64,000 nucleotides of DNA from Alligator mississippiensis (Eukaryota; Chordata; Crocodylia; Alligatoridae). The translations under genes and the position numbers were made by a program. Each line of letters begins with the position of its first letter. The first letter of the stretch is position 1. Below the pieces are notes generated by a model. It did no database searches. It had not been told where the DNA came from and saw nothing but the letters and a program-made list of their open reading frames with translations. The stretch lies in NCBI RefSeq assembly GCF_030867095.1, contig NC_081826.1:250088251-250152250 (forward strand), in the 5' to 3' direction. This document shows, piece by piece, positions 58,309 to 64,000 of this stretch.

Positions 58309-59606
58309 AGAGAATAACATGAGAAACTTAGATACAAGCTCACTTTCTAGAACTGAATTCGTGGAAAGATATATGTTATCTTGCAATAATATGCATTATG
58401 GGTTTCATGCCAGAGAGATACAAAGTTTTATGAGATCTGCAGAGAGTACAAGTAGATTTCTTATATGTATAACATCTTTAGCACTGATTTCCCTTCATGT
58501 GAATGATCACTCTGCTGTTCATTAAAATACATGAAAGCAGAAAAGATATATCTTTATCTACAAGATACAACCATTTTTAGATTTCTGTGAAAATACAACA
58601 CAAGGAAAGTTAAATGTTTTCCAGCTTGTTTAACATGGATTGCAAAGTCACTAAATATTATTTTATGTTTAGAGATTTTTAAATATTTTGTAACTTACAG
58701 GATAGAAAAGGCTTTTGTCTTGGATCAAACCATATTGACAACCCTAGAATGAAGGATTTTTTAGTAGCAATTATAAAGGCTCTTGGGTAAGTGTCTCAGA
58801 AATAAAGTCAGGTTTATGACTAGATGCCTGCTAATGAATCCACTAACAGGTTTGTAGATAAGTGATCCTTCAAATTTTTGCAGGATGGGAAACTCAGACT
58901 TGTCAATATAGTATTTTGGAATCTGAAACAGATGATATCGTGGGAGATACAAGCAATGTTAGAAGTTGTTTAAATCAAGGCAGGAGACCCTGATGGTCTT
59001 GATAATGATGATGCAAGTGTCGCCACACTCATTTGTTGGAAACATGAGGGCCAGAAAGACATTTATGGGTGGAATGGTCAATGTCAGTAACACCTGGGGT
59101 GCTTGAAAGAGGGCCATAAGGGCATTCATAGGTGATGTGGTCAGCCATCTGAGCTTGAGCTGCAGCCTGATGGGCTCGAAAGTAGATGAGGTAGGAGCAT
59201 TCAAATGGTGTACAGGTTGATTCAGGATAAAGTAACCTCCCAATTGTTGAGCACAGATAATGGATTACTACACTACACAATCTGGCATGATTAAAAAATT
59301 AATCCTTTCAATCTAATACTTGAAATTTTATTTTGAAACAGTAGACCGGTGCCTGTCAGGTGTAAAACCTCAGACGCATATATTGCAATTGTCTGCCTGC
59401 TTTCTGAATCTTCATGTGCTGCATAAATTAACGTGAACAGGCTATAGATCTATTTTGTGAGTGACAAAGCAATGTGAAGGTCTCCTCTTCTTTCAGGGAA
59501 GAAGATGAGGATGTCAGTTGTTTTAATTCTCAATGCTCTCTTGTTTCAAACAAATGACTAGGTTGAAAAAAAATCCTATATTTTGTCATTAATTTTGGAT
59601 GTTATG
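58309..59606. other. Intergenic, no recognised feature
   Basis: AT-rich, nothing supported. Confidence 0.45.
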
Positions 59607-60574
59607 GGCACGTCCAGATGAGTGCGCAGGTGCAGTTTGCAGCACCTCAAACCTGTTGGTGGTGCTGCAAATTGCATGCGGTGAACATGCAACTGTGTGC
59701 CATGCTGCAAAGTGGTGCCAAAATTTGATACCAGGATGTCCCAGTATCAAAAAACAAAACCTGCAGCAAAAAACAGTTCAGTGCACATGGCAGCAGCATG
59801 CACTGCCAGAAATGAAGCCTGGCCATCCAGAGCCACACTGTGGCTGACAGCCAAGCTCCATTTGGCCAGATCAGTGCCGCTACTGCCCTGGGAGAGCCCC
59901 AGGACCCCAGGTAAGGCTATTGCCCAGCCTCCCTTATTCCACCCAGGAAAATTTGGTGCCCGCCAGAGTCACACCTGGATTAACCCTTTAGTGGGCTCTG
60001 GGCAAACAAACTCGTGGCCCCTACTTAATATTGTATATTTATATTACTTTTTCACTCATTAATTATGATATGTAAAATAAGCATAACTGGGCCCCTTCTT
60101 CACTTACACGCATATGCCTAGTTTGCCTATGTGTTAATCCAGCCCTGGCCAGAATGCATGTGCAGGGGCATGGCCTGGGGCACAAAGCAGTGGCACAAAT
60201 GTGTGCTGCTGCTTTTTGTGGCCCTGGAAACGCATGTTTCTGCACATTGGGGACGTGACCTACCAGCACGTCCAGACAACTGCAACATATCTTGTGAGGT
60301 AGTGGAGACTGGGGCAAGCAGCTGTGGTCCCTAGGAAAGGCTGGGGCCAGCAGCCTTACCTGGGATGCTGGGGGCCACCTGCGGCTGCAGCTGCAGCTGG
60401 AAGCCTGGCTGGCAGCTGGAGCATGGATCCAGCTAGCCAGGCTCTGGTTTGGGGCAGCATGCACTGCCACCATGTGTGCCGCCCTGCTGTTTTCAGCATG
60501 GGTTTTTTTGGCCCCAGGATCTCCCACAGATGCGGTGCCACATACCACATATCCATACTCATCTGGATGCAGCC
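59607..60574. mobile_element. DNA transposon with GGCTG-type termini, copy 2, interrupted
   Basis: The left GGCACGTCCAGATGAGTGCG pairs with the right end, GGCTGCATCCAGATGAGTAT when reverse-complemented. Related to 28042-28513. The interior is GC-rich and itself partly inverted: CAGCATGCACTGCCA occurs on both sides of the middle (about 59787 and 60457), as do AAGCCTGGC words. It is split by a small hAT at 59970-60147. The 190-codon minus-strand frame inside has no domain and is not a gene. Confidence 0.72.
59970..60147. mobile_element. Small hAT element nested in another transposon
   Basis: The target duplications GCCAGAGT (59962-59969) and GCCAGAAT (60148-60155) match at 7 of 8. The termini are inverted: CACACCTGGATTAACCCTTT on the left, CAGGGCTGGATTAACACATA on the right after reverse complement. 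Length is 178 bp. Confidence 0.83.
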
Positions 60575-62600
60575 TGTGTGTCCAATCCATAATTCTAATG
60601 CTGCTTCTACTAATAAATAAACTACAGTCTCTCATGTGTGGAGCACAGCAAATGACACTGATAGTTCAAGAAGCCGTATATTGCAATGACCTATTTAAAA
60701 ATAATAGGTAACATTTACACAACATTTTGTAATTTTACATTTTCAAAATACTGGGTATGCATTAAGGTCCTAATCTTATAAAGAATGAGGCTGTATTTAA
60801 AAGCCTGTGAACAGAACCATTGCCTTCAATAGGGTTCTTTGTGGGTTAGATTTGTTAAGCAAATGTAAGTTGCCAAGTATTGTGACCTAATGATACTTCT
60901 CATTGTAGCTTTGTGATTTGGCTGGATAGTGTTATTTATCTGCACTTTCTGATGGGAAAGTGCATTACAGTTGAGCTTTTAAACTCTTATTTCTCAGACT
61001 ACAAACAGACATTGGATTCATCCCAGGGGGTTCACAGGATAAGATCTGCTAACCATTTGTCCCAGGACATCACAAAGTGTGTCTGAATGGACATGCTGGG
61101 ACTGCATCCTTGGATCAATGGCAGAAAAGTGACGATATATTCAGCTGCTCATTAAACCCCAATTGGAAGGGCAATGTGTGCATGCAGCAATCCTGCAGCT
61201 TTTCTGTCTTGGGACAAACACAGGGACAACAGGTCCTGGGACAAATGAAACATTTGTTCATACTCCTGATATATGTGATTTTCATTCTAGTTAGGTTAGT
61301 AACCATTTACCAAAGCTCCCCAATATATCCAAAGTTGTGGCTATGCACACTGCTGGTAGGAGTCCTGTGTTGCCTACATCTGTTCTTGGAAAACATCCCA
61401 TGCTCCTGCAGAACATGTCTTCCTGCCAATGACTTTCCTTCCTAGGAACCAAAAGATACATGGAGCTTTGAGATGTGTTCTTAAAGTCATTGCCTTTCCT
61501 GTTGACAGTAGTTACTAGAGAAGTTACATTTTCTGCTTTTTTAAACTCTTCCACACAGCCTAGGAGAGCTTTACCCATCACTCACTCTGAGCATATATTA
61601 CTTGGTGGAATTTGGAAAGGTTTAGACGTGAGTAGATTATTTAGACTATGTTTGTCTGTGATTCCAACATCTTTGCAGCTTCTAATCTCATACCAGACAA
61701 CAGATATATTATGGGCCAAATCTTTGATCAGTAGGTCTAAATTAATTTTAAGTGAATGCTATCAGTGTGAGAAAAGCAACAACAGCTACAGGTATAATCT
61801 TGAAAGCCTACATAATAAATGTGACAAAGCAAATTTGGAAAGTAATTTACAGATTACAGACAGAGCCAAGCAAAGACAAGGCATTCTTTAAAGGAAGTTC
61901 TGTTCATTCTGATGAAACTTCCTTTTTGAGATTCCAGATCCATGGCAGGAACAACTAGACATTTAACATTGTTGCATCTGGACTAAAATGAAGTAGACAA
62001 GAAAGGGGGAAAAAAGAATAGAAACTGCATTCAATTTAGGTGCATTCATCAGAAGTAAAATTTAAAGCCATGTCTCCCAGTCTTCCATTAGTCTTCCACA
62101 AGACTTTCATTTCTTTCCCATAATCCTAACCATTGAACCAAAAGGAAAGGAGAATTCAGAACAAACTTCATTCTGAAGCAACACAGAATAGAAATAAGTT
62201 CAGAGAGCAGTCCAGCATACCAATTGGTAAAGCTAGTGTGCAGAATGTGATGCTATAGTTGTCCTGTTACTTGCTGTGAGAGTTGTCTGACAAGGAAAAA
62301 AGGATCATGCCATAGTATAAAGCTTGCAATACGTGGAAAGAGACTTTCTTCTACACTCAGGACCTTGGTGAGCCAGGTTGGCTCATTAGCCTAAAACACA
62401 GAAATTCCCTGCTGTTACATATGTTTTTATAAACATGGAAGTTTAAGGTTAAGAAATAATGAAGCAGCATTGAATCTAGCATTCTAGCTTTTTAAAATTA
62501 AGACTAAAATGACAGAGCACTGAGAATGAAATTCCATTTTGGCCATTTCCTATGGGTCGCTGGATTGTTTTGTAAGAGCTGCATTGCGTGCAGGCTGTGT
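60575..62600. other. Intergenic upstream of ACOT12, no gene recognised
   Basis: Mostly AT-rich. The only distinct structure is the inverted repeat at 61054-61247, listed separately. Confidence 0.45.
61054..61247. repeat. 15-bp perfect inverted repeat spaced by 164 bp
   Basis: CATTTGTCCCAGGAC at 61054-61068 and its exact reverse complement GTCCTGGGACAAATG at 61233-61247. Related GGGACAAACACAGGGACAA words lie beside the right arm. This may be the termini of a short unknown DNA transposon. Confidence 0.6.
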
Positions 62601-63039
62601 CCTTCTTTCTAAGACGGTTCCAACCTGCCCTACTCCTCTACCCTGTTATCTCACTGTATCCTAGAGCGCTGCCTTTGCTCCACCAACTGCACCAGTCTTT
62701 CCCACCCACGCTGCCCCTCCATCAGGCGCATGCGTCCTTTGGTACGCCGTATGCCTGAGACTAGGCATACAGTCCAGTAGCTAAAGGCCAAATGCAGACT
62801 GGCTGGCAATGTGCAGCTGCACTTTGAACTTTTTTGAGCTGCGCAAAGGCAATTCACAGTATTTCTTTTCCAAGTTTAGGAGAAGTGCAATGATCTCCAA
62901 GTCGGGCATTTCCTGTCAGTCACTGAGAAGGGACCTCCACAAGAAGTCCTGCCAGTTCCTGGCGACAAGCTCTCCCTACAGATGTCAAAGAAGGCTGCAG
63001 CAGGATTGGTGGGGCCCCTGGACTGAAGCAGCTCCCCAG

Positions 63040-64000
<961 letters not shown>

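Noticed and set aside
60063-60635. 190-codon minus-strand open frame
   Set aside because: It crosses the edges of two nested transposons and has no transposase motif.

Overview
The window is vertebrate nuclear DNA, most likely from a crocodilian; a turtle is the second choice. It has short exons with GT/AG borders and long introns, CR1-type LINEs, many small non-autonomous hAT elements with 8-bp target duplications, and old palindromic repeats of a kind I know from sauropsid genomes. There are no bacterial genes, operons or CRISPR arrays. Nearly all of the longer open frames are chance frames in C-rich repeats or decayed transposons.

Positions 1-40.3 kb hold the 3' part of SSBP2 (single-stranded DNA-binding protein 2) on the + strand. 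Eight exons encode the last 148 residues. They start at 3679, 8777, 13763, 17857, 20621, 26807, 36034 and 39415, and the stop is at 39442-39444. All splice phases agree and the ends match consensus. The introns (2.7-9.2 kb) are full of repeats: CR1 pieces, at least eight hAT-like elements, foldback elements, a decayed minus-strand CR1-like LINE, and fossil Ty3/gypsy-like gag pieces at 33.3-35.6 kb.

Positions 39.4-54.1 kb follow the SSBP2 stop. There is a proximal 3' UTR with poly(A) signals at 40010 and 40338. Then comes a long, AT-rich stretch with few transposons, ending in a strong poly(A) signal at 54087 preceded by two Pumilio-type motifs. I infer a possible distal SSBP2 3' end, giving a UTR of about 14.7 kb.

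Positions 54.1-62.6 kb are intergenic, with three larger DNA-transposon copies. Positions 63.0-63.6 kb form a GC-rich CpG-island promoter with exon 1 of ACOT12 (cytosolic acetyl-CoA hydrolase, + strand, ATG at 63406). As I recall the human map, SSBP2 and ACOT12 are also tandem neighbours there, so the window looks like conserved synteny. The two genes share no pathway: SSBP2 is a nuclear LDB1/LIM-complex cofactor and ACOT12 is a metabolic enzyme.

I found no clearly new biological system. The best leads are the putative very long 3' UTR, a 29-nt frame-changing microexon, direct repeats on both sides of two SSBP2 exons, hAT elements carrying expanded minisatellites, and the nested transposons that allow relative dating.
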